Assembly (NCBI GenBank): GCA_028583605.1
Contig: CM053329.1
Location: forward strand, 12,262,501-12,326,500
DNA length: 64,000 bases
DNA from: Dastarcus helophoroides
Lineage: Eukaryota; Arthropoda; Insecta; Coleoptera; Bothrideridae
Reading direction: 5' to 3'
The translations under genes were made by a program, and so were the position numbers. Shown one piece after another: positions 22,912-33,240 of this stretch (the first letter of the stretch is position 1; each line of letters starts with the position of its first letter). The notes under the pieces were generated by a model. It made no database searches and had not been told where the DNA came from. It saw only the letters and a list, made by a program, of their open reading frames with translations.

Positions 22912-23605
22912 TATACAAAGTTTGTTCCTTGAAAACAAAAAAGATTAGAGATTGCAACAAAGCTTGCTTTAACGCGTTTCGATAGCAAAGCTATCATCTT
23001 TAGAGAGATACTAACACCTAATCCTAAATTTAACTCTTATTTATTAAGAATATTTACTTTGTGCATGATTGACCGCAACCGAACGCGCATGCGCATCTAA
23101 TTATACATGTTTCAGTGCCACATTTCCCTATTTATTACCCTTAACTATTTTTAACAGAGAATTTAAAAAAAAATTGAGTTTTAAAATATTGAATAGTCGA
23201 AATATTAAAGTAACTATTTTGAAAAAAAAAAGAGATTGTCAGAAAACTTTGTCGAAATTTAAAAAATCTTGGACGAATGCCAAAATTTTCAAAAAAGTTA
23301 ATTCGTCCTGAAATTTGCAAGTAGAATACAACCTGGAGTGCAAATTCAGAGAAATATTAACACCTTATCCGAAATTTAACTTTTATTTTTTGAGAATATT
23401 TACTTTGTGCATGATTGACCGCAACCAAATGGGCATGCGCATCTAAACATACACGTTACAGTGTCACATTTCCTTATTTATTAACCTTAACTATTTTTAA
23501 CAAAGATGAGTGGCCTAAAGTCCCAGCGCAACTATTCATAAGATTGTCTCTAGCCAGATTTGACGATAACGAAGGACCAGTCTACTCCATCAAAAAGAAC
23601 TTTCC
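22912..23605. repeat. Dispersed repeat copy 5, expanded by an internal duplication
   Basis: Begins with the family sequence and a hammerhead-like core at 22,966-23,010 on the minus strand (CTAAAGA, stem GATAGC/GCTATC, GAAACGCGTT) and ends near 23,605 with the tail GAAGGACCAGTCTACTCCA. In between, a block of about 160 bp occurs twice (23,007-23,165 and 23,347-23,510), marked by TTGACCGCAACC and GCATGCGCATCTAA. A foldback left arm and array sequence lie between the two blocks (23,165-23,345). Confidence 0.6.
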
Positions 23606-23696
23606 AATTTTGCTTAATAGATCGCTAAAAATTTAAATAGTATTAATTTGCTAAATCTTTAATAAATATAATTTATTAATTTCTTTTTTCTTGCAG

Positions 23697-23915
23697 CTCC
23701 AAGATACCTACATGGGCACTTTGAAAGAAATTGCAGAACAACTACCAAAGAAAAAGGCTGTTGGGAAAAGCCTTCTACCGCAAGTTCCTGACGTAGACAT
23801 TGACGTTAAGCGATTATTAGAGATGGTTTACAACGCTTTTTCCAAATTTATAGCGGGCCCTCTTAAGATTTTCGTCGATGTGTTAGTTAAACAAGTAGTT
23901 TTGGCGAATCAATAA
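23697..23915 (+). CDS. Terminal coding exon of an unrecognised gene
   Basis: A pyrimidine-rich tract ending TTTTTTCTTGCAG (AG at 23,695-23,696) precedes an open frame of 72 codons that starts in phase 0 with LQDTYMGTLKEIAEQLPKK and ends VKQVVLANQ-stop. AATAAA at 23,911-23,916 overlaps the stop codon and could be the poly(A) signal. The exon is visibly less AT-rich than its surroundings. The peptide is Lys/Leu/Val-rich with two likely amphipathic helices (about residues 37-68: VKRLLEMVYNAFSKFI and PLKIFVDVLVKQVV) and has no cysteine. I do not recognise the family. Upstream exons were not identified. The apparent frame just upstream (23,505-23,636) is repeat-derived. It could also be a fragment of a gene interrupted by the repeats. 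Confidence 0.55.
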   Translation, partial: LQDTYMGTLKEIAEQLPKKKAVGKSLLPQVPDVDIDVKRLLEMVYNAFSKFIAGPLKIFVDVLVKQVVLANQ

Positions 23916-25949
23916 ATTAATAATATAAAATATATGTAATCCTAATTTTTTCACAACAAAATGAACACAAAATTTTAAAGCATTTTTAACATTTTATTTA
24001 CTTCGACAACTTATTAATATATCTTTAAATATCTAACTAAGGCGACTTAAGTATATTAATGTAAATCACCCGTTCCAAAATATTTGTTTTCTAGAAAGGT
24101 GTACAGCGGACAAGTCTGTAAAATAATTTAGGGCACTCTCCCCAAAGTTGATGATTTTATTAACGAGTTTTCTTTTTTCATCGCCCTACTTTCACTTTCT
24201 TCTAATTTTATAATTACGCAGCGTGCATTTTTTGTCTCACCAAATTTGTTAAGGGAACTTGTCATTTTATTTCGCTTTTCGATTTATGACTTGTGCCCAG
24301 TTAGGGCTTCAATAATGGTAAAATTTTTTAATCAGATTTTTGTTAATAGAATGTATATAATCCTTATTTGTGCCTATAATTAGATAAATCACAAACTCTT
24401 TCCAATACACTTGAATTGATTACTCTGCGGGGTTAATCTCATTTATCTTTAAATACTCGCTAATTACAGGCTTAAAACAAAACCATAAATCGCCTCATAA
24501 TCCTGATGATATGAAATTAATTACTGCTACTGCAAACAGAGAAATTTAATCCAATATTAGTCGACCTAAATTGGTATATATTTGATTGATTTCGATATTT
24601 GGGCCATCAAAGACAAAATTCATATATTAAATTTTGTCTTTCATCCAGCTCACTATCAAAATAACGATTCAAAAGGCATTTAAAAAATGTTCAAAGTAAT
24701 ACTTTCAGGGTAAACATTTAATAAAATATATTTCAGAAACTGGACAGTATTTACCTCTAATTGACCTCTAATCCACCCTTGTACGTTTTCCAAAGATATT
24801 ATTTTCTTTGGAAGACCACATGGTAAAAATTATTACTTTTACGTGGCTTAGCTTCTTTTAAAGACAACTTTTTATTTACCAGTTTTAATGCACTGAACCC
24901 TTTGTGTTGTGGGGCGGCAAACATCAAAAAAACTGGTCGTTCATTCAAATCGCGAATAATGGAACGTGGCTGCCAAATAAATAAATTCAGGTTTTTTGCA
25001 AGCCATACGAATTGGTAACTGGCTATTGTTGTTAAAAGCTGCGAACTAAAACCTACATGGTAAAAGACGAAAGTCGACAAAATTTTTAACCTAATATTGA
25101 CAAATGAACAGGGGTAAGTATAAAATTTTAACTTAAGCGTAAACTTGAGTATAAATTGTTGACTTTTTACTTTTAGGTTTTTGTTTAAAGCAATAATTCT
25201 CATCTATGCCCTATTCGAAAAAATGAACTAATTTAAAGAAGTATTTTATGGATCTAAAAGTTTTGAGGATAAATCAGTAAAAGATAATTGTAGAAAAGTA
25301 CGTTGAGCATACTTTTGGAAATGGGTAAAAAAACTTGTGTTTTAAATAATTATCTTAGAAATTAATAGATTTAATTCGTCACAAAATAAAAATGTAGAAA
25401 AACGCTTAATTTGAGTCTACTGAATCAAATTCGAATTTTCCTTATCATGATCCCTTCCATTTTCCACTTTCTCGAACAGAACTAAATAAACTGTATAACA
25501 CTAATTCAGCCAAATTTTCAAATGTACTAGCATATTTTACGTTTATTAGAGGTCAAATGCGCGATTTGTGTATTATCTGAAAAATAAAATTTATCCTAAA
25601 ACCTTCAGCAATTAAAACATTTAAAAATTTAATAATAATGAATATTTCTTCTCTCTGCAATTTAAAAATGAGATTTCGTGAAAAACTACTTCATAGTTCT
25701 TAAGTGGTTTTTAATAAAGTGAACTGATGATAAATTGAAGTGTACTGGATTACACTTTATTTCGAGTTATGTCCTTAATTTAACATATAATTCTGAATTT
25801 TGAGAAAAAAAGGCCAAATTATTTGAAAAGGTTTAAGTGTTAAGTTTAACAGTGAAATTCCTAGAAAAGCAAAAGTTTAAAAAAGGAAAACTTTCAAAGA
25901 AAAGTAGAAACGTTCATCAAAAAACATTAAATTTTTAAATAAAGACAGC
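23916..25949. other. Non-coding stretch
   Basis: About 2 kb downstream of the terminal exon. A 134-codon minus-strand frame lies at 24,799-25,203 (see separate entry). Otherwise no domain, transposon end or repeat was recognised. Confidence 0.4.
24799..25203 (-). CDS. Open frame of unknown status, 134 codons
   Basis: One of the longest uninterrupted frames in the window not assigned to a transposon. It begins MRIIALNKNLKVKSQ and ends YHVVFQRK. It is rich in Lys, Phe and Leu with a more complex middle (LFIWQPRSIIRDLNERPV, FAAPQHKGFSALKLVN). I recognise no domain, signal peptide or membrane segment. In DNA this AT-rich a frame of this length can arise by chance, and no promoter or poly(A) evidence supports it. 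Treat as possible but unproven. Confidence 0.15.
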   Translation of the reverse strand: MRIIALNKNLKVKSQQFILKFTLKLKFYTYPCSFVNIRLKILSTFVFYHVGFSSQLLTTIASYQFVWLAKNLNLFIWQPRSIIRDLNERPVFLMFAAPQHKGFSALKLVNKKLSLKEAKPRKSNNFYHVVFQRK

Positions 25950-26134
25950 AATTCCCAAAAAAGTCAATGATTTAAAATATTTAATAGTCAGAATATTGAA
26001 GTCACTATTTTGAAACAAAAGAAGAGATTTTGAGAAAACTTTCTCTGAATTTGAAAAAGTAAAATATTATTTTCAAAAAAGTTAAAACTTTAGAAGATTG
26101 CCAAAATGTTCAAAAAAGTTAATCCGTCCTGAAA
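25950..26134. repeat. Array-derived segment shared with 23,165-23,320
   Basis: Landmarks such as ATATTGAAGTCACTATTTTG, AAGAGATTTTGAGAAAACTT, GATTGCCAAAATGTTC and CCGTCCTGAAATTTGCAAG recur in the same order upstream of the foldback left arm at 23.2 kb. The junction between array and foldback element is therefore inherited. Confidence 0.65.
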
Positions 26135-26508
26135 TTTGCAAGTAGAATACTACCTGGACTGCAAATTTATGCAGTTCTTCGGGCGTATATAGTAAATCAG
26201 AAGTAGGTGAACTACCAACAGTTGAAACACTACCACCTAGCAAAGCGGTTACTCTCTAGGAAAGTTCCCAGAAGACAAGGATTCTAATGCACAGACCAAT
26301 AGGTTTGAACATTTATTATTAGATTCAAAGTTTGAAAACCTTGTGGTCTGTGCATTAGAATCCTTTCCTTCTGGGAACTTTCCTAGAGAGCAATTGCTTC
26401 ACTAGATGGCAGGGTTTCAACTGTTGGTAGTTCAGCTACCTATGATTTACTACACACGCCTGGAGGGCTGCCTGAATTTGCAGTCTAGGTTGTATTCTAC
26501 TTGCATAC
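26135..26508. mobile_element. Foldback element, near-complete copy with short centre
   Basis: Left arm from TGCAAGTAGAATAC to GTTCCCAGAAGACAAGGA and GCACAGACCAATAGG, a short centre, then the right arm in reverse (GTCTGTGC, TTCTGGGAACTTTCC, GGAGGGCTGCC, GTATTCTACTTGCA). Arms are about 170-180 bp. The inner module of the 40.8 kb copy is missing. Non-coding; it could fold into a long hairpin. Confidence 0.8.
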
Positions 26509-26603
26509 GACATTGTTGGCGATAGCCATGATTTTCTCTAAAGACCAGTAGGTGGCGGTAGTCTGAGAGTCACACGCTTGAGGTTCGTTTATTCTTCAGT
26601 ACT

Positions 26604-29500
26604 GTGATGAGCAGCCAGCCGGCCGTTTGTGACCATAACCAGTGATTGTATATAGTTTTTCAAAATTGTCGAATTTTGCTCATCTTTAAAAATAATTTAC
26701 TTTCGATTTTCGGACCCAATTTGTCTACGTTGTGTTTAAAAATTATTTTATTCCATTAAGTTGTAACCCTAGCTCGTAGAGTCGACAGGGAAATGTTATC
26801 AAATTCAAACAACAATTGACCTCAACTTTTTATTACAATTGGTCAAAAAATAAATCAACAAAATTTCAAGTTTGTGATTTTCAAGTGTTCCTAAACATAA
26901 TACAACAAAATAAAAGTGAACCTGTTTGTTCCAACTTGTGTAAATTTGCTGGACACAGATCTGTGAGAAATATTTCTTTAGAAAATGAAGAGAATTCATT
27001 AAGCACAAGTAATCTGACATTCTTTGTCTAACTCTTTCGCTCGTATATGGTGCGTCGGTTATTAATTTCCCAAAGTTTATTTTAACCCTAATAATCGCAA
27101 TGCTTTCCCCAGCTGACCATTTAGTTTGTACTCAAAGGTTTTCAAACCAAATGCAGCTAACTTTGAACCTAATTATCGGTGGGCGTTCGCTGGTGAGTTT
27201 GTACACAGAGGTTCTCAAACTATTTTCAGGTGTCTGTTTTATTCCCCAATTTTTTGTGTTTTTGGTTGCTTCTTAATTCAAGCATACTTCACATAGCATA
27301 CAGTTTTTTTTGTCGAAGCTTTGAGCTAACAATATCCAAAGGATAACGCTACGAGAAAATGGAGCTCAAGCTTGGAAATGGAGTTGTGATTTATCGAAAT
27401 AAATCAAATTTATAAATGTTGATTCAATCTTACAGATCTCGTTCTCTCACTCTTTCTTTCTTTCCTTTGTTAACTTGTTCCTTTGTTTGTTTTTTTGCTT
27501 TTTTTTCTGTTTTTCTCATATCAAACTCAATCACTCGAACTTAAACCAGTGTCATAAAATAGACTAGAAATATTGTTTAGATTTCGTAGAAACTTTCTGA
27601 GCAGAATTTTCCCTTCTAACCACTACATCTACTTCTACAGCTACTAGTCTAATAAAAGGGGCGTTTCTGGCTTAGAAAGTGGCTAAGCTTGACTTAGCAC
27701 AAAAAAAGCATTTAAATTAAAATTAGAAACTGGCAAGAAGTTCTCATTTCTTTTGTCAAAACATTTCCCTAACGAGAGCTGATGCTGATACTGCTCGTCC
27801 GCCTACGTTAGTAAATTTATGTTGACAGTAAATCTAGGCATGCGACTATAAATTAGTAATTTTGCAAAAGCTTCCCGATCGCGACGCGCGGTGTTGTAAT
27901 TCTCCGTGGCCTATATAGGGGGTCCTTTTTTTTTTGGACGTGTAACCGATGAGGGGACCCACGGATAAGGCAGACCGGGCGAGTACACCAGAACAAGAAC
28001 CAGAAGAGGTTACTACTCCTTCTAGGATGTTAAGGCGTACGTTCCCGCGGAGCACATCCAGGGGTTCACATGTGTTGGGACTTTGTCTATGTCTGGAAAG
28101 TTCTTCAGACAACCTTCTTACAACACAGGTTCCGGTTTTCCTTGTTTTTCACGTTTCGAGAACTTACAGTACATCATCAGCAAATCCTAATATAGATGCC
28201 TGCTGTCAGTTACCGAGCCTGCGGTGATGGGTGTTATCGATTTTTTGAACCCCTGGAAACTCAGCTTCCAACAGCAGAACATCGAAGAACGACCTTAAGA
28301 AAATAGAAGGTTTTCGAAGCAAATTTGCTTTATTGGTTTTCATCTTTTTTTCTTTCTACTCTCTTTGTTTTTGTTTTTTTTTTCTCTTTCTTTTTGAAAC
28401 TAGGACTGGTAGTTGCACCAGTCAGCGGTAGGGTTCTTGGCCCAATAATAATTTTCTAACAACGACTTTCTCATTCATTAGGTTTGTTGTGGAAGTTTTA
28501 CATTCCTTTCTCTTTTTTTTTGTGAACGCCCCCCCAACCCCATATCGATCAAAATTAGGAACAAGTATTTTCTCAAATTTTAGGAAAAGTTAGTTAAATC
28601 ATATAAGAGCGAAAAAACCATCAAATAAAATTATCGGACAATTTAAAATTTACTTGCCTACTTATTTCGAGCAAACATCACATAAATGGCACAAGAACTT
28701 CACGTTGAACAGAAATTGTTTTTTTTTTGTGTTCATTTACGTTGATTAGCACAAACAGAAGTAATTTTTTTTAAACTCCCTTATTCCGTACTCGTTTTTA
28801 TAAGTTCGGAAGTTGACCATAATTTTTAAACTAATTTCATCGAAGTTTCGTTCTTTACTATTTTAAAATTGGTCGTTCGTGTTTTATCTTTTTCTTCGCC
28901 TACCCTTAACTTCTGGGGACCGAAAGACATCCTCTGCATCTCGCTAGAGGGCATGAGAATGCAGAATTTCTACTAATTTAAATATTTCTAATCCAAATTA
29001 ACCCTTAAATAAATTTTGAAAAGGATTCTTAAAGTGCAAATCAAACTGCAAACCCATTTTGAATGATGTCGTCCCTTTATCTTGCAAGTTTTACTTCGAT
29101 AATTAAAATTTAAATAACTTACAATTGTACGTGTTTATAAGGGCGTTTCTTGAACGTCAAATTCCTCCAGTCTACCATCACATGGTCTTGCCGAGATATT
29201 TGCTGCGGTCTCCGTTATCGGCACTTTACCCTTATTTATTACTCTACTTTTCAGCGGTCCTTCAAAACTAACATGATATTTTACTCAGTTTAGGTATCTG
29301 TGCTTGAAACAAACCAGGCCTAACAAATAACCCTTATCTAATTTGTGAACGCTAAGAAATCTGTTTCTCACGCAAAACGTTATGTTACAAAGATTTTTTT
29401 TTTACAATATTTGTAGATTTAATATTTCCAAGAAAATATTGAATAAAATTCAATTAAATAAAACAAACGAGGAAATAGAACAGTTTAGTAGAACTCGACT
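26604..29500 (+). repeat. Duplicated segment, copy 2 (pairs with 12,838-15,335)
   Basis: Colinear with copy 1 for its whole length, about 80 % identical by eye, with some insertions (for example about 27,100-27,250 and part of 27,790-27,960). Contains a GC-richer patch (27,930-28,230) with overlapping frames on both strands; in copy 1 the same patch is full of changes, so neither frame looks conserved. Ends near AGAACAGTTTAGTAGAAC. Confidence 0.75.
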
Positions 29501-29504
29501 CACC

Positions 29505-32500
29505 ACAGTACTTACTTGTCGGAACCTTTGTTAGCATTCGGGTTGGATATACCCAAACTGACGAGATCTAACAAGATCGAGACCTGTCTAGAGATGTCGA
29601 TTCCTTTTTAAAATAATCGATTTTTGGATCGATTCGAATCGTAAGCAAAAGAATCGATTCCCAATAAAATTGGGTGCTGAAAGATCGATTTCCGATTAAT
29701 CGCCTTGGTGAAATTTTTAAACATTTCTAATAAAAGATATTGAATGATAATGATGAATTGGCGTCATATTTTCTATATCAAAAATATCAACTTTAAGTAA
29801 TACAAAAGTTAAAATGTTGTCAAAAAGGGAAATTACGTAATAATTTATAGGCAACGCAAAGTTTAAAGAAAATGGCGCCACCATTATTTTCAAATTGGGG
29901 TTGACAGTTGGGCCCCTTTATTATATTCTATGCTTTGCATGTTTTTTGTACATAACTGCAAGTTGACTAACTGAGGTTAGTGTTTACGACTGTGATTTTG
30001 TATTTTCTATGGGTTTTCGGTGTAATTTTAAAATAAATGGTCAAAATAAATATGTTCATTTAACAATCGAAGAAATAAAATGTCAGTGACCAAACACAGT
30101 GACAACTAATAGAATAACATTCTAGCGGAACAAACTGCTACGATGGCGCCACAGCAGTGTTGCCATAATTATATGTACGGTAATTCTAACAAAAGTACGG
30201 TGCACCGTCCAAATACCAATACCTTACCAAAAAATACGGTAATTTAGGTTTTACCATTTTATAACAATAAGTTTGTTAAGTAATTCACCAATATTATTTT
30301 ACGCAGAAATCTACAACCAAGTAAAAAATTTGCGCCGGGCCATCTCATGATAAGTAGAAACATTATAGTTTAATTTTGAAAGTTTTTTCTTAAATTTGCA
30401 ACACTAATATTTACATTTTAATTATTTATTCCTGATTAAAAAGATCCGATACGTATTAATTTTCCGCTTTGTTTTTTATTTATGTATTTTTTTACGAAGA
30501 TGTGAAAAGGACATTCATTTATAAAAATATTTTTAGAAATATAAAGTTCAAACTGAAAATGACGAGATTAAAGTGAAAATTTCTACTTTATTTCCCAATC
30601 TTCGACTTTTTTTAAGAAAATTTCATAGATAATGTCGAAATTTGGGTTTTAATTCCGAAATGTCAACGTTTTTTCACAAAATTTCGACATAAGTCAAAAT
30701 TTCTTATTCTATGGTTTGGTTAGGCAGATGACAATTGAGCCCTATTACCTCTTAGAATATAAGACTATATTGTGGGCACAAACCTTTTTGCAATTAAATA
30801 TTGACACTTAGCAGTAGGGGTTCAGTTTTTTATTACCCAAAGTTTCGAGTTCACAGTCAACATTTTACAAAAGCGTAGAAAGGCATTAATTAAAAAAATT
30901 AAATTAAGAAATTTTTACATTTTGCAAAAGCGTAAAAAGAACATTGATAAAAAAATATTATTAGAAATTTCGACTGTACCCTCGAAAGTTCAATTTTTTT
31001 CTCGAAAATTCGACTTTTTTCTTTAAATTTCTACTTTTTTCTTAAAATTCCGAGATTAATGTCGAAATTTCGACTTTGGTATCGAATTTTTTCTGGAAAT
31101 TTCGAGAATAAGTCGAAATTTCTATACTCTACCGTTAAATTAGGCAGATGACAGTTGCGTCCCACCACTTCTCTTTTCCAACAAAGAAAAAAGTCGAAAT
31201 TTTGAGTTTAAATTCGAAATTTCGAGAAAAATGTCGAAATTTCGATATTAAGGTAAACATTTTGAGGAAAATGTCAAAATTTTTTAAAAAAATCGAAATT
31301 TAAGAAGGAGGTCAAAATTTCAAGAAAAAAATCAAAATTTTGCGAAAAAAGGTCAAAATTTTAAAAAAATCGAAATTTTGAGATAAAAATCATAATTTTG
31401 GAAAAAAAATCGAAATTTCAAGAAAAAAAGTTGAAATTTGCAAAAAAAGACGAAATTTTGGAAAAAAAATCGAAATAAATTTGCGAAAAAGTCGAAATTT
31501 CGATATTTAGGTCAAAATTGTGAAAGAAAAGTAATGATTTTAGAAAAAAAAGTCGAAACTTTGAGTTTAATGTCAAAATTTTAAGTTTAAAGTCGAAATT
31601 TTGAGTTTAAAGTCAAAATTTCGAGAATGATGTTTCGACATTAAGGTCAAAATTTCCAGAAAAAAGTCTAAATTTGGAAAAAAAACCAAATTTGAGAAAA
31701 AGGTCGAAATTTCGAGAAAAGAGTAAAAATTTTGAGAAAAAAGTCGAAATTTAAGAAAACAGTCAAAATTTCGAGCTTAAAATCGAAATTTGAGAAAAAA
31801 AATTGACATTTCTAAAAATATCATTGTTTTTAATCGATGTCCTTTCTATGCCTTTATAACATTTCGAAAAAGTTAAAATTTCCAGAAAAAAGTCAAAATT
31901 TCCAGAAAAAAGTAGAAATTTTGAGGAAAAAGACGAAATGTGAGAAAAAAGTCAAAGTTTCAGGAAAAAGTCGAAATTTCCAAAAGTAACATATTTTTTA
32001 ATCCATGTGCTTTTTAGGCCTTTGTAACATTTCCTTAAATTTCGATTTAAAAATTGAATTTTCAACTTTTTTTTGACTTTTTTTTGAAATTTTGACATTA
32101 AAGTCGAAATTTTTGCATTCCGTGATAATTTTTTTATTTCAAATTGGTGTCCTTTCTACGCTTTTGAAATTTTACTTTAAAAAAAGTGAGTAAACTTTTT
32201 TAAAGTTTTGTAGTGTATTTATTAATACGTGTGTAACGTGTTTAACCACTAAATAAAAGTATTTAAGAAAAGTAACAGGTAATAATATAACGTAGGGTAA
32301 TTTTTGTGAATATGCGGTAATTTTAACTGCGTATGTACGAAATTTTACCTTCAATTATGTGGCAACACTGCACCACAGTTATCTTTCCTATTCAGTCAAC
32401 GACATAACGAATGAAAAGAAATGTTAATGCTGCCACCTGTTGGCTTATTAACGTAGCTATTGCTAGTAGATGGAAGTGGTAAATAACATGGCCACAGAAA

Positions 32501-32765
32501 TACACTTATATAAAAAATAAAAAAACTTTATCATTAAATTTACAGTGACTTGCATCTAATATAAATCGATCCGATTCTTAGGATTTTTGAATCGTTCATT
32601 AGATCTATCTTATATTTGAGATCGATCTAAAAAATCGACCCTGAGACTTGAAAAAATCGATTTTTCGATTAATCGATCTCAGATCGACATCCCTAGCACC
32701 GGTGTTTGGTTTCCAAAATTAGAATCTACTAAACGTTTAAACCTATTGGTCTGTGCATTAGCATC
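29505..32765. mobile_element. Foldback inner module, split by the hAT-like element
   Basis: 29,505-29,588 carries ACTTACTTGTCGG, TTCGGGTTGGATATACC and GATCTAACAAGATCG. 32,695-32,765 carries ACCGGTGTTTGGTTTCC and CCTATTGGTCTGTGCATTA. Together they form the module seen uninterrupted at 5,290-5,440 and 41,385-41,515. The interruption is the element at 29,589-32,694. Confidence 0.8.
29589..32694. mobile_element. hAT-like non-autonomous element, 3.1 kb
   Basis: Terminal inverted repeats TAGAGATGTCGAT (left) and the complement of ATCGACATCCCTA (right). It lies within a known foldback module; comparison with intact copies indicates a duplication of about 8 bp (GACCTGTC left, CACCGGTG right, both versions of AACCGGTA). 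Such a length fits hAT. Both subterminal regions are dense in ATCGAT/AATCGATT. The middle (30,540-32,170) is the GTCGAAATTT array, with copies of a TTTTTAATC.ATGTCCTTTCTA-type motif inverted between the left and right parts. No transposase was found. Confidence 0.7.
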
Positions 32766-33240
32766 TTTAAATTTGTTAAAAAATTTTCAAATCTCAACTT
32801 AAATTCTTGGAATATTATCGAAATTTTAAGATCGACAAATCCAGAACCTAAAATTCACAATCTATTAAAATTAAATAGATTTTAAGAGAAAAAAACAAAA
32901 CTTCGAAAAAAACTTTTATTGGATAGGCACAAACTAGATATTAGTCAAAATTAAAGGCAAATTTGTTCACACTAACAGCAAATTTGTAGGCAAACCTATT
33001 CAAATTAGAAACAAATTTGTTAGCACTAGAAATGAATTTGTTTCAACCAATAGCATTTTTTTAATTAGAATCAAACCTATTTAAATTAGAGAAAATCTAC
33101 TGCAATTAAAAGCAATTTTTTTAACTCAAAGCTATAAAAAGCAATTTTTTTTAAAAGAAAAAAAAATTGTTTAAATTAGAAGCAAATTTGTTAAGATTAA
33201 AGCAATATTATTTAAAGTTGCTTATTTTGACAGTTTTCAT
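32766..33240. repeat. Degenerate minisatellite of about 21-24 bp
   Basis: From about 32,930 to 33,220, repeated variants of AGCAAATTTGTTAAATTAGA occur, for example AACAAATTTGTTAGCACTAG, AATCAAACCTATTTAAATTAG and AAGCAAATTTGTTAAG. The units differ in length and sequence. Distinct from the GTCGAAATTT family. The preceding 150 bp is plain AT-rich DNA. Confidence 0.55.

Noticed and set aside
23415..23636. A 73-codon frame just upstream of the terminal exon looks like coding sequence (KDEWPKVPAQLF, DDNEGPVYSIKK).
   Set aside because: Its 3' part is a diverged copy of the dispersed-repeat tail (GAAGGACCAGTCTACTCCATC), its 5' part is the repeated 160 bp block, and no donor site precedes its stop.
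27846..28227. Overlapping 88- and 92-codon frames on both strands in a GC-richer patch.
   Set aside because: The corresponding patch in the other duplicate copy has many substitutions and indels, and neither frame shows a known domain.
12838..29500. The two 2.5-2.9 kb copies could be LTRs of one giant element.
   Set aside because: No gag or pol, primer-binding site or TG..CA ends lie between them, and the interval contains unrelated transposons and a host-like exon.
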